Shown here: piece by piece, positions 52,660-60,528 of the stretch | Layout: every line of letters begins with the position of its first letter | How positions within the stretch are numbered: the first letter of the stretch is position 1 | Source: Mesorhizobium sp. WSM4311 | GTDB lineage: Bacteria; Pseudomonadota; Alphaproteobacteria; Rhizobiales; Rhizobiaceae | Direction: 5' to 3' | Length of the DNA: 64,000 nucleotides | Assembly (NCBI RefSeq): GCF_002295115.1 | Contig: NZ_NSFV01000003.1 | Location: 62,001 to 126,000 of the forward strand | Notes under the pieces: model-generated | What the model was told of the DNA's origin: nothing | Database searches by the model: none | Seen by the model: only the letters and a program-made list of their open reading frames with translations | Translations under genes and position numbers: made by a program

Positions 52660-53763
52660 ATGACCGCATCGCTTTTTCAGCCGATCACCCTCGACGGCCT
52701 CACCTTCCCCAACCGCATCGCCGTGGCGCCGATGTGCCAGTATTCCGCCGAGGACGGGTCGGCCAGCGACTGGCATCTTTACCACTGGATGAACCTGGCC
52801 ATGTCCGGCGCCGGAATGGTCACGGTGGAGATGACCGATGTCGAGCGGCGCGGGCGCATCACCCATGGTTGCCTCGGACTTTACTCCGACGACAACGCAG
52901 CCGCCGCGCGCCGCACACTGGATGCGGCACGACGCGTCGCCGCGCCGGGCACGAAATTCGGCACGCAGCTTGCGCATGCCGGCCGCAAGGCCTCGAACCG
53001 CAAGCCCTGGGAAGGCGGCGGGCCACTGCAGCCGAACGAAGACCCCTGGCAGACCGTCTCGGCCTCGGCCATCGCCTACGACACCGGCTGGAACGTGCCG
53101 CGCGCGCTCGATGAGGAAGAGATCCTGCAACTCATCGAGCGGTTCGCCCAAGCCGCCAGGCGGGCCGAACGCGCCGGCTTCGACTTCATCGAATTGCACG
53201 CAGCACATGGCTACCTGATCTTCCAGTTCCTGTCGCCGCTGTCCAACCAGCGCACCGACCGTTGGGGCGGCTCGCTGGAAAACCGGATGCGTCTGGTCGT
53301 CGAAATCGCCAGGGCGGTGAAGAAGGCGGTGCCGAAGCTGATGCTCGGCGCGCGGCTGTCGGTGAAGGACTGGGTCGACGGCGGCTTCGATGTCGAGGAT
53401 GCGATCGAGGTGGCGAAGGCCCTGAAGGCCGAGGGTATCGCCTATCTCTGCTGCTCCAGCGGCGGCAATTCGCCGTTGCAGAAATTGCCCACCGGTCCCG
53501 GCTATCAGGTGCATCTGGCGGAGGCGGTGCGCAAGGGCGCCGGCATTCCGACCCGCGCGGTTGGCCTGATCGACGATCCCCAGCAGGCCGAGGCTGTTAT
53601 CGCCGAGGGCCGTGCCGACATGGTCGCACTGGCGCGCGCCTTCCTCGCCGATCCGCGCTGGGGCTGGCGCGCGGCCGCCACATTCAAGGAAAAGATCCAT
53701 CTGGCGCCGCAGCTCGCCCGCTCGGTAACGACGATGGAGCACTGGATGAAGGCGGCGGGCTGA
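52660..53763 (+). CDS. NADH:flavin oxidoreductase, Old Yellow Enzyme (YqjM-like)
   Basis: 367 residues, an FMN TIM-barrel ene-reductase. Marks: LFQPITLDGLTFPNRIAVAP, MCQYSAEDG, QLAHAGRKAS (active-site His), GFDFIELHAAHGYLIFQFLS, NQRTDRWGGSLENRMR and the C-terminal phosphate loop. It reduces activated C=C bonds with NAD(P)H; the natural substrate is unknown. AGGAG precedes the ATG at 52660. It is divergent from nudK. Confidence 0.93.
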   Translation: MTASLFQPITLDGLTFPNRIAVAPMCQYSAEDGSASDWHLYHWMNLAMSGAGMVTVEMTDVERRGRITHGCLGLYSDDNAAAARRTLDAARRVAAPGTKFGTQLAHAGRKASNRKPWEGGGPLQPNEDPWQTVSASAIAYDTGWNVPRALDEEEILQLIERFAQAARRAERAGFDFIELHAAHGYLIFQFLSPLSNQRTDRWGGSLENRMRLVVEIARAVKKAVPKLMLGARLSVKDWVDGGFDVEDAIEVAKALKAEGIAYLCCSSGGNSPLQKLPTGPGYQVHLAEAVRKGAGIPTRAVGLIDDPQQAEAVIAEGRADMVALARAFLADPRWGWRAAATFKEKIHLAPQLARSVTTMEHWMKAAG

Positions 53764-53894
53764 ACCGGCCCGCCCTCCTGACACAGGCGCGATCCCGCCC
53801 AGCCCGTTTTGCCACAGCCCGCTTCAAATCCGGCGGCAAACTGTTACGCTGGGGTGAGGGCTGCGGCGGGCGCGGCCGGGCTTGGGAGGAGATC

Positions 53895-54188
53895 ATGTCG
53901 TTCAGGGCATTCTTGCCGGCTGCGATGCTTGTGACTGTCGCCGGCCCTTGGCTCGGCGCATCGACGCCGAGCGTGGCGCAATATTGCGAGGGGACGGTGC
54001 ACGGCCTGTCCGGCCGCTACAATCTGGCGACCGGCAGCGGCTTTCTCGCCGTGCGGACACGGCCCAACTCGTCATCACGGATGATCGGCCAGCTGTTCAA
54101 TGGAGACCACGTCGAGATTTTCGACCGGCGCGGCAACTGGTACAAGGTCGAAATCGGCGGGTCCACCGGCTGGGCGAACGCTCGCTGA
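53895..54188 (+). CDS. Small secreted SH3-domain protein
   Basis: 97 residues. It has a signal peptide (core FLPAAMLVTVAGPWLGAS). The bacterial SH3 domain has GFLAVRTRPNSSSRMIGQLF, GDHVEIFDRRGNWYKVE and a C-terminal GSTGWANAR. Such domains often bind peptidoglycan stem peptides. GGGAGGAGATC is upstream of the ATG. A hairpin-terminator follows. Confidence 0.9.
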   Translation: MSFRAFLPAAMLVTVAGPWLGASTPSVAQYCEGTVHGLSGRYNLATGSGFLAVRTRPNSSSRMIGQLFNGDHVEIFDRRGNWYKVEIGGSTGWANAR

Positions 54189-54229
54189 CTGCGCAACGAC
54201 TGCGGTTACTGAGACGCCGAAACATGTCA

Positions 54230-54268
54230 CCCAAAAAGCGCGTCGCAGAACGCGACGCGACTTTTGGG
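54230..54268 (+). terminator. Terminator after the SH3-domain gene
   Basis: CCCAAAA-A-GCGCGTCG, a short loop and CGCGACGCG with CTTTTGGG form a long stem about 42 bases after the stop. Its ends are A/T-rich, so it can act as a terminator. Confidence 0.6.
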
Positions 54269-54320
54269 CGCAGGTTCCGGGCCACTTTTGCAACCAAATT
54301 GGCTGCTTTGCGTTGCGGCC

Positions 54321-54599
54321 ATGATGGACAGCAAACCTTTTGAAACGCCGGTCGTGGTCGAACTCGGCCATGTCGGCAAATATCGCCATATCCGCAGCAC
54401 CCAGGAAGCGGCGGAGTGCCTCATGACGGTGTGGCCGCTCAATCGCGGCCCGCGTCATCGTGATGCCCTCGACACTTGCCTCAAAGTGCTGGAAGGTTAT
54501 CGTTCGACAGCGGACGCGCGACGGGCATTGATCGAGGCCGCCAGGGAATCGGAAGTGCTGGTGCCCGACGACAGGCTATCCGACGACCGGCTGCATTGA
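54321..54599 (+). CDS. DUF982 protein
   Basis: 92 residues. Typical runs are VVVELGHVGKYRHIRSTQEAAECL, WPLNRGPRHRDALDTCLKVLEG and ARRALIEAARESEVLV. DUF982 is common, in several copies, in Rhizobiales; the function is unknown. The start is 54321 or 54324 (tandem ATGs). A DUF2188 gene follows after 29 bases, a frequent partner in such small-gene sets. Confidence 0.9.
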   Translation: MMDSKPFETPVVVELGHVGKYRHIRSTQEAAECLMTVWPLNRGPRHRDALDTCLKVLEGYRSTADARRALIEAARESEVLVPDDRLSDDRLH

Positions 54600-54628
54600 G
54601 CAGGCGGACCTTTCAACCGGAGGTTTTT

Positions 54629-54868
54629 ATGGCGAAGCTGACTTACAAGATCGTCGAGCATGACGGCGGCTGGGCCTACAAGGTCGGTACGACCTTCTCG
54701 GAGACATTTCCCACCCATCAGGATGCCTTGCGCGCCGCCGAGATCGCCTCGGCCGAGCAGCAGGTGGCAGGCGCGACGGACGGCATCCAGTATGAGGACG
54801 CCGAGGGCAAATGGCACGAGGAACTGGCTGACGGTCGGGACCGGCCGCAGACCGAGGTTTCAGACTAG
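54629..54868 (+). CDS. DUF2188 protein
   Basis: 79 residues. Marks are YKIVEHDGGWAYKVGTTFSETF, HQDALRAAEIASAEQ and the C-terminal IQYEDAEGKWHEELADG. It is a small cytoplasmic domain of unknown role. CGGAGG lies just upstream of the ATG at 54629. It is probably co-transcribed with DUF982. Confidence 0.9.
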   Translation: MAKLTYKIVEHDGGWAYKVGTTFSETFPTHQDALRAAEIASAEQQVAGATDGIQYEDAEGKWHEELADGRDRPQTEVSD

Positions 54869-54971
54869 ACTTTCCAAAGAAGAGAACTTGCCAGCAGACC
54901 AGAGACAGGGCGCCGACCGCGGACGTCAGGAGAGACGACGTCCTGCGGTCGACCGCTGCCCGGCGGCTGAA

Positions 54972-55256
54972 CTATTTGCCGCAATACTGGTCGTTCACGT
55001 TGCCCTGAGCATTCGCATCAGGACCCGCTGTGCCGTATGCACACGGGCCGGCTGGACCAGAATTGCCAAGGCTGTCCAGCCCAGAGCGGTCGCCATTGAT
55101 GCTTCCGGTCGTGTTCTGGTCGACGCCTGAGGACTCTTCGTTGCCGAACGGCCACCAGCTGTGACGGTTCGAATATGCGCCGTCGGACGATTGTGCCATC
55201 GCCGATGTGGTGAGACCGATCGTCAGAACCGATGCTGCAAGAAATTTCCTGTACAT
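54972..55256 (-). CDS. Small secreted protein, unknown function
   Basis: 94 residues with a clear signal peptide (core FLAASVLTIGLTTSAMA-Q). The mature part is rich in Ser, Gly and Asn (DGAYSNRHSWWPFGNE, SSGVDQNTTGSINGD), with two Cys near the end (PCAYGT, QYCGK) that could form a disulphide. No domain is recognised. The gene stands alone between the DUF2188 gene (converging) and the hydrolase. Confidence 0.8.
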   Translation of the reverse strand: MYRKFLAASVLTIGLTTSAMAQSSDGAYSNRHSWWPFGNEESSGVDQNTTGSINGDRSGLDSLGNSGPAGPCAYGTAGPDANAQGNVNDQYCGK

Positions 55257-55310
55257 TGCATTACTCCGTGTCTTGGTCGCCTTGGGTGCGACACGGGGTA
55301 AACCCGGCGG

Positions 55311-56315
55311 TCAGCCGGTTGGTTCATTGAAATTGTCGTGAGGCTGTGGTGATGGAAATGTGCGGACCGCAATCCGCTCGATGAAGCCAATCACCCGCTT
55401 GGGCTCGGCGAACTGCGGCATATGGCCGACGCCGTCGACGGGTTCGAAATCGAGCCCTGCGATCTTGCCTTGCATCGGCTCGCCATGGATGCGGATGTCG
55501 ATGACGAGGTCGGCCGTACCGAAGAGGATGCCGGCAGGCATGACAATCTCGCCATAGCGCTGTTCGATGCGGCCGAGATCCTGTTCGACGGCCACCACAT
55601 CGGCTGATGTCGCCTGGAAATGGACTGGCCGCAGCCCGAGCCAGCCGCCGCCGTCAACCATGTAGTCCGCGGGAAAGACCTGCGGCGCGAAGATGAATTC
55701 CATTGTCGGCCGCGCATAGCGCAGGCTCAGGGGTATCGCCACAGTATAGGCCATCATCCAGCGCTGCAGGCGCGAGGGGATATAGAGCAGGTCAAATCCT
55801 TGCCGCGCCCTGTTTTCCAGATGCGTCAGCGGCGCCAGCAAGGCGATGCCCGAAATTGCCTCGGGATGTTCCACGGCCAGGGTCAACGTGACGGCGCCGC
55901 CCAGCGAGTGGCCCACCACCAGCGGCCTTTCCAGCGCCAATTTTTCGATGAAGCGGCGCACCAGGGCCGCCTGTTCAGGCAAGCGGCCGGTGGCACCGTT
56001 CGCGCGCGTCGAATAGCCCGATCCCGGACGATCGAGCGCGATCAGCCGATAGCCCGGGCCGAAATGTCCGAACAGGGTGTGCCGGAAGTGGTGGAGTTGC
56101 GCACCAAGCCCATGCAGGAAGACGATCGGCCGCCCCTCGCCGACATCGACATAGTGGATGCGGTTGCCGTCGATCTCGATGAATTTTCCGACCGGCGGCA
56201 CCAACCTTTGCGCCTTCGCCGCGATCCATAGCGTCGCCAGCACCAGGCAGGCGATCCCCAGGACCGCCAGCAGGAACAGCAGGGCCAGCAGCCACGACAG
56301 GATCGATATCAGCAT
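55311..56315 (-). CDS. Membrane-anchored alpha/beta-hydrolase
   Basis: 334 residues. One N-terminal membrane segment (LLALLFLLAVLGIACLVLATL) precedes a hydrolase core: IVFLHGLGAQLHHFRHTLF, ALDRPGSGYS, nucleophile VGHSLGGAVTL, Asp in FGTADLVIDI and the final His in DGVGHMPQF. It may act on esters or lactones at the membrane; the substrate is unknown. It is divergent from the cinA-type gene. Confidence 0.92.
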   Translation of the reverse strand: MLISILSWLLALLFLLAVLGIACLVLATLWIAAKAQRLVPPVGKFIEIDGNRIHYVDVGEGRPIVFLHGLGAQLHHFRHTLFGHFGPGYRLIALDRPGSGYSTRANGATGRLPEQAALVRRFIEKLALERPLVVGHSLGGAVTLTLAVEHPEAISGIALLAPLTHLENRARQGFDLLYIPSRLQRWMMAYTVAIPLSLRYARPTMEFIFAPQVFPADYMVDGGGWLGLRPVHFQATSADVVAVEQDLGRIEQRYGEIVMPAGILFGTADLVIDIRIHGEPMQGKIAGLDFEPVDGVGHMPQFAEPKRVIGFIERIAVRTFPSPQPHDNFNEPTG

Positions 56316-56467
56316 TGTTCATCCGGACCAGAACCCGTTTGAGCTTACCTGCATCCGGTCATGCTGCAACCTTGCATCGTCCAGGCACGGATGTTCACCG
56401 CCGAGGTGGCATTGCCGATAGCCACGCGCCGCGCTATTTCAGGCGACCCGTCCTGCCGGAGCCCTCC

Positions 56468-57211
56468 ATGACCGAAATCGTTACCGCCGCCATGCTCGTC
56501 ATCGGCGATGAGATTCTCTCCGGCCGCACCAAGGACAAGAACATCGGCCACCTCGCCGACATCATGACGGCCGTCGGCATCGACCTGAAGGAGGTGCGCA
56601 TCGTTCCCGACGAGGAAGAGGAGATCGTCGCGGCGGTGAATGCCGTACGTGCGCGCTACACCTATGTGTTCACCACGGGCGGCATCGGCCCGACCCATGA
56701 TGACATCACCGCCGATTCGATTGCCAAGGCGTTCGGCGTGCCCTGCGAATACGATGCCAAGGCCTATGCGCTGCTGGACGCAAGCTATGCGGCGCGCGGC
56801 ATCGAATACACCGAGGCACGCAAGCGCATGGCGCGGATGCCGCGCGGTGCCGACCATATCGATAACCCGGTGTCGGTAGCGCCCGGCTTTCGCATCGGCA
56901 ACGTCCACGTCATGGCCGGCGTGCCCTCGATCTTCCAGGCCATGCTCGACAATGTCGTGCCGACGCTGAAGACCGGCACGAAAATGCTGTCGGCGACGGT
57001 GCACTGTCCGTTCGGCGAAGGCCTTGTCGGCGGGCCGTTGGGTGAGATCCAGAAAGCGCATCCGGATACGATCATCGGCTCCTATCCAAAGTATGGCGAC
57101 GGCAAGTTCTGGACCGAACTGGTCGTTCGCGCCCGCAGCCAGGAGGCCCTCAACGCCGCGCGCGCCGATGTCGAGGCAATGGTGGCGGGTTTCGTCGCCA
57201 AGGCGAGTTGA
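56468..57211 (+). CDS. CinA-type molybdopterin-binding domain protein
   Basis: 247 residues, the N-terminal domain of competence/damage-inducible CinA without its C-terminal nicotinamide-nucleotide amidase part. Marks: AAMLVIGDEILSGRTKDKN, FTTGGIGPTHDDITADSIAK and NVHVMAGVPSIFQAML. The MoCF-like fold may bind or hydrolyse ADP-ribose-type compounds. The start at 56468 (MTEIVTAAM) matches the family N-terminus; CGGAGCCCTCC lies upstream. A Usp gene follows 82 bases later. Confidence 0.9.
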   Translation: MTEIVTAAMLVIGDEILSGRTKDKNIGHLADIMTAVGIDLKEVRIVPDEEEEIVAAVNAVRARYTYVFTTGGIGPTHDDITADSIAKAFGVPCEYDAKAYALLDASYAARGIEYTEARKRMARMPRGADHIDNPVSVAPGFRIGNVHVMAGVPSIFQAMLDNVVPTLKTGTKMLSATVHCPFGEGLVGGPLGEIQKAHPDTIIGSYPKYGDGKFWTELVVRARSQEALNAARADVEAMVAGFVAKAS

Positions 57212-57293
57212 ACCGGTTGTGGCCGGAACAAAGCATGGCGCGCCGGCGTTGCTTTCACGCGAGTTCGAACACTCGCCAGATTGAGGGATCACC

Positions 57294-58127
57294 ATGCGCT
57301 TCAGGACCATCGTTGCCATTCTGCAGAACGAGCAGGACGCCGAGCGCGTGCTCGACTGCGCCATTCCGCTCGCCAACCGCTTCCAGAGCCACCTGATCGG
57401 CATTCATGCCGAGGCGCTTCCGGTGCCCTACACGTCGGCGACCGGCTTTCCCGATACCGAGTTCCTGCAGGTCTCGGCCGACATGAGCCGGGAGCGGGCC
57501 GACAAGCTGCAGGCCGTCTTCCTCAGGCGCATCGAGGATTCCGGCCTCTCCTTCGAGTGGCGCAGCCTGGAGAGCTTCTCCGGCGACAGCGCGTTGACCG
57601 GCATTTCAAGCGTGCGCGCCGCCGATCTTATCATTGCCGCCCAGCGCGAAACCGGCGGCGATCCGAGCGCCGATGTCGACACGCTGGTCTATGACGCCGG
57701 CCGGCCGGTGCTGGTGGTGCCGAGCGCGGGTCCGCTGGTCACCACGTTCAAACGCGTGCTGCTCGCCTGGAACGGCAGCAAGGAGGCCGCCCGCGCCGCC
57801 TTCGACGCCCTGCCCTTCATCATCGAGGCCGAGAAGACCGACATATTGGTCATCGATCCGCCCGATACGTTCGACGAAACCCCGGAGGCCGCCGGCGCCG
57901 AAATCGCGTCGGCGCTGTCACGCCACGGCGCCAATGTCAGCGTCTCGGTGCAGAAATCGGGCGGCACCTCGGTCGACGACATGATCCAGAACCGGGTCGC
58001 CGAAACCGGCGCCGATCTGCTGGTGCTTGGTGCCTACAGCCACTCCTGGCTGCGCCAGCTGCTGTTCGGCGGCGTGACGCGCACGGTGCTGCGCACGGCA
58101 CAGGTGGCGGCCTTCCTGTCGCGATAA
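57294..58127 (+). CDS. Universal stress protein (tandem Usp domains)
   Basis: 277 residues with two Usp-like domains. The first starts FRTIVAILQNEQDAERVLDC and ends VRAADLIIAAQRE. The second starts [22 protein letters not shown] and ends GADLLVLGAYSHSWLRQLLFGG with VTRTVLRTAQV, the ATP-binding Gly-rich loop type. Usp proteins support survival under stress. It lies between the cinA-type gene and gpt. Confidence 0.92.
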   Translation: MRFRTIVAILQNEQDAERVLDCAIPLANRFQSHLIGIHAEALPVPYTSATGFPDTEFLQVSADMSRERADKLQAVFLRRIEDSGLSFEWRSLESFSGDSALTGISSVRAADLIIAAQRETGGDPSADVDTLVYDAGRPVLVVPSAGPLVTTFKRVLLAWNGSKEAARAAFDALPFIIEAEKTDILVIDPPDTFDETPEAAGAEIASALSRHGANVSVSVQKSGGTSVDDMIQNRVAETGADLLVLGAYSHSWLRQLLFGGVTRTVLRTAQVAAFLSR

Positions 58128-58243
58128 GTCCACAGCCATCGCGGTAAGCCACCCTTGCCAAGGCCGAGGCTTTCCAGTTAATTCCGCGCGCATTCCCCTG
58201 TTTTTGTGCGCGCGGTCCTCGCGTGCTGCGGAGTGCGCGAAAA

Positions 58244-58744
58244 ATGTCCCTTCCCGAAAAAGCCTTCCCGGTCTCCTGGGACCAGTTCCATCGTGACGCT
58301 CGCGCGCTTTCCTGGCGGCTTTCCGGCGCCAACAAGGGGCAATGGAAGGCGATCGTCTGCATCACACGCGGTGGGCTGGTTCCGGCGGCGATCATCGCGC
58401 GCGAACTCGGCATCCGCATCATCGAGACGGTCTGCGTCGCCTCCTACCACGACTACACCAGCCAGGGGCAGTTGCAGGTGCTGAAGGAGATTACCCCCGC
58501 CCTGCTGGCCGACGACGGGGCCGGCGTGCTGATCATCGACGACCTGACCGACACCGGCAAGACCGCCGGCATCGTGCGCGCGATGATGCCCAAGGCGCAT
58601 TTCGCCACCGTCTACGCCAAGCCGAAGGGCCGGCCGCTGGTCGATACTTTCGTCACCGAGGTCAGCCAGGATACCTGGATCTATTTCCCCTGGGACATGG
58701 GCTTCACCTACCAGAAGCCGATCGCCGACGACCACGCCGGCTGA
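58244..58744 (+). CDS. gpt: Xanthine-guanine phosphoribosyltransferase
   Basis: 166 residues. It salvages xanthine and guanine to XMP and GMP using PRPP. The PRPP loop is [16 protein letters not shown]. An N-terminal [21 protein letters not shown] and C-terminal [13 protein letters not shown] are typical. The start at 58244 ([15 protein letters not shown]) fits the family; an upstream in-frame start adds seven residues. With ade at 44.9 kb, purine salvage is well represented in the window. Confidence 0.95.
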   Translation: MSLPEKAFPVSWDQFHRDARALSWRLSGANKGQWKAIVCITRGGLVPAAIIARELGIRIIETVCVASYHDYTSQGQLQVLKEITPALLADDGAGVLIIDDLTDTGKTAGIVRAMMPKAHFATVYAKPKGRPLVDTFVTEVSQDTWIYFPWDMGFTYQKPIADDHAG

Positions 58745-58954
58745 TTCGCGACACGCCGCTTTTTCCAACTAAGCCGCCACCGACGACAATATTTGCTTCC
58801 GTGGATGGCTCCCCGGGGCAGGATATCCTGTGAAATCGACCTCTGTTGGCGGGAATCGGCCAGCCTGATCAAAGTTTTTACTTTTATTGGTCAGAATTAG
58901 CCGTAAGATTCGTAAGGCGGCAAACGATTCTGGAGGCTGGGGCTAGCTTCTCCG

Positions 58955-59443
58955 ATGTTGACAAGGCCAACGACGCACAACCATCTGGCCGAAAGGGTCC
59001 GGCGACTCTTCGGCACCGCTCCGTGCCGTCTGCAGGTTGCCGCGCTGCCCTGGCGCGACAGCGGGAATGGCGTCGAGATCATGCTGATCACCAGCCGCGA
59101 CACGGGCCGCTGGGTGTTGCCGAAGGGCTGGCCGGAAGCCAAGGAGCCGCTCTGCGAGGCGGCGGCGCGCGAGGCAGGCGAGGAAGCCGGATTGCGCGGA
59201 ACCGTCTCGCATCTCGAAGCCGGCCGCTACTTCTATGCCAAGGTTCTGGCTTCGGGTGAAGAAGTGCCCTGCGAGGTGCTGGTGTTTCCGCTGCACGTCG
59301 ACAAGATCGCCGACCGCTGGAAGGAAAAGCACTCCCGCACCCGCAAATGGGTCAATTCCAGCGAAGCCGTACGCATGATCAATGAGCCGGACCTTTGCCA
59401 GATCATCGCCTATTTCTGCGCCGACCCGCACAGATTCTCCTAG
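58955..59443 (+). CDS. Nudix hydrolase, DIPP-like
   Basis: 162 residues. The Nudix box is GWPEAKEPLCEAAAREAGE followed by EAGL, preceded by SRDTGRWVLPKGWP. This resembles diphosphoinositol/diadenosine polyphosphate hydrolases. The C-terminal EKHSRTRKWVNSSEAVRMI is family-like. The upstream region (58868-58890) is AT-rich with TGATCAA/TTGGTCA flanks, a plausible promoter or operator. Confidence 0.9.
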   Translation: MLTRPTTHNHLAERVRRLFGTAPCRLQVAALPWRDSGNGVEIMLITSRDTGRWVLPKGWPEAKEPLCEAAAREAGEEAGLRGTVSHLEAGRYFYAKVLASGEEVPCEVLVFPLHVDKIADRWKEKHSRTRKWVNSSEAVRMINEPDLCQIIAYFCADPHRFS

Positions 59444-59545
59444 CGGACCTCCGCCTTCTCCATATTCACAACCCTGTGATGTGACGGGCATGAAAGGTTT
59501 GCTAATCCTTCTTCGCTAAGAATCGACCAATCTGGCGTTTGATCG

Positions 59546-59857
59546 ATGGCGAATCCTGTAGACCCACTTCAGCAGCATACCGGCGAGCCCGAGCGCGAGC
59601 ACCGTCCGCGCGTGCTCAAGGGTGGAACCGTCATCACCGGGATTCAAAACTCGGAAATCGCCGTGATGCTGCGCAACCAGCATGCGGGCGGCGCCGAATT
59701 AAAAATACCGCTCGAGGCGCGGGTGCCCGATCATTTCCTGCTTTATGTGCCGCTCGACGGAGTCGCCTATCGCTGCGAGGTCCGCTGGCGCCGCAACGAC
59801 CGGGTCGGCGTACAGTTCACCGGCACCGAGCCGAAGCCGAAGCTGCATTACGGCTGA
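59546..59857 (+). CDS. Single PilZ-domain protein
   Basis: 103 residues. RPRVLKGGTVI begins the domain, a conserved NQHAGGAELKI takes the place of the usual DxSxxG loop, and the barrel ends with YRCEVRWRRNDRVGVQFTG. Both cyclic di-GMP motifs are modified, so binding may be lost or altered. Small proteins of this kind are abundant in rhizobia. It is followed by a long non-coding stretch. Confidence 0.85.
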   Translation: MANPVDPLQQHTGEPEREHRPRVLKGGTVITGIQNSEIAVMLRNQHAGGAELKIPLEARVPDHFLLYVPLDGVAYRCEVRWRRNDRVGVQFTGTEPKPKLHYG

Positions 59858-60250
59858 TATCTGGCATATCGGCCCGACAGGTTTTTCGAGGCGGCCAGAT
59901 TGCTCACGACCGACGCCTCCCGGCGGTCAAAGTGCACAGATCCACCGCTCGAAACGGCAATCGCCGCGGCGCATTTCTATCCCCGTTATCCACATGTGTG
60001 ACACACAAGATGTTGGGGTCACAAAAGCTACGCAAACGAATCCTTGACGGCGCAAAACGAGTCGCCTTTTATAGGCCATGTGCTCCTGTTGAGAGCGCGA
60101 CCGGAAAGTTCTGAGCCCGGTCTTTTTCCCGGATTATGTGCGTTTTTGCCCGCATTTCCGCCCGTTTACGAGGCCGGCGGAAGCGTTGGGATTGTGGGGT
60201 GGCGGGGCGACGAAAGGGAGAATTGTCGGACTGGAATAAATTGTCTGTTA

Positions 60251-60295
60251 ATACTATATTTAGTGTTTGCAGGTAGGTTCGACGCTAGATAGTGT
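60251..60295 (+). promoter_or_regulatory. Putative NrdR-box pair in the nrdJ promoter
   Basis: ATACTATATTTAGTGT (60251-60266) fits the NrdR-box core CwAtATaTwG and its right flank well. CGACGCTAGATAGTGT (60280-60295) is a weaker second match, with the right half intact. Their centres are 29 bases apart, close to the three-helical-turn spacing typical of NrdR boxes. NrdR represses ribonucleotide reductase genes when dATP is high. Confidence 0.55.
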
Positions 60296-60501
60296 GAATT
60301 TCCCTCGAGTGAGGGAATCGAAAAAATCAGATTTGAGGGACCCGCAGGGTTCGCCGGCGCGTTGTGACAGAGGCTTCACGAGAAGCCCAGGCCGCAAGTG
60401 CTGGGGGAGATCGCGGAATGGAGAGCCGGCCGTTTTCGAACGCCGGCAGACGGCGGACATGCGCGTTTCGCATCAGGGGGAGAAATCCCTGGGGAAAAGC
60501 G

Positions 60502-60511
60502 CTATATATAG
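60502..60511 (+). promoter_or_regulatory. Third NrdR-like core next to the nrdJ ribosome site
   Basis: CTATATATAG is a perfect 10-base palindrome that matches the NrdR-box core exactly, though its outer flanks do not. It lies 17 bases before the ATG, just ahead of AAAGGA. It could be a third operator, a -10 element for a very short transcript, or chance. Confidence 0.35.
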
Positions 60512-60528
60512 ACAAAAGGACCGAACCA

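Larger units (their letters stand above)
59858..60528. other. 671-base region upstream of nrdJ
   Basis: No coding frame is convincing. The stretch contains an AT-rich promoter-like zone with NrdR-box-like sites (60251-60295), a TTCCCTC-GAGT-GAGGGAA hairpin at 60300-60317, a GC-rich central part, and a perfect CTATATATAG at 60502-60511 just before the ribosome site. If transcription starts near 60270, the nrdJ leader is about 250 bases. A B12 riboswitch was looked for and not seen. Confidence 0.6.

Noticed and set aside
60300..60528. Cobalamin riboswitch upstream of nrdJ
   Set aside because: A B12-box-like GGAGAGCCGGCC occurs, but the conserved core (GGTG element, GCCACTG-type box and their spacing) is missing.
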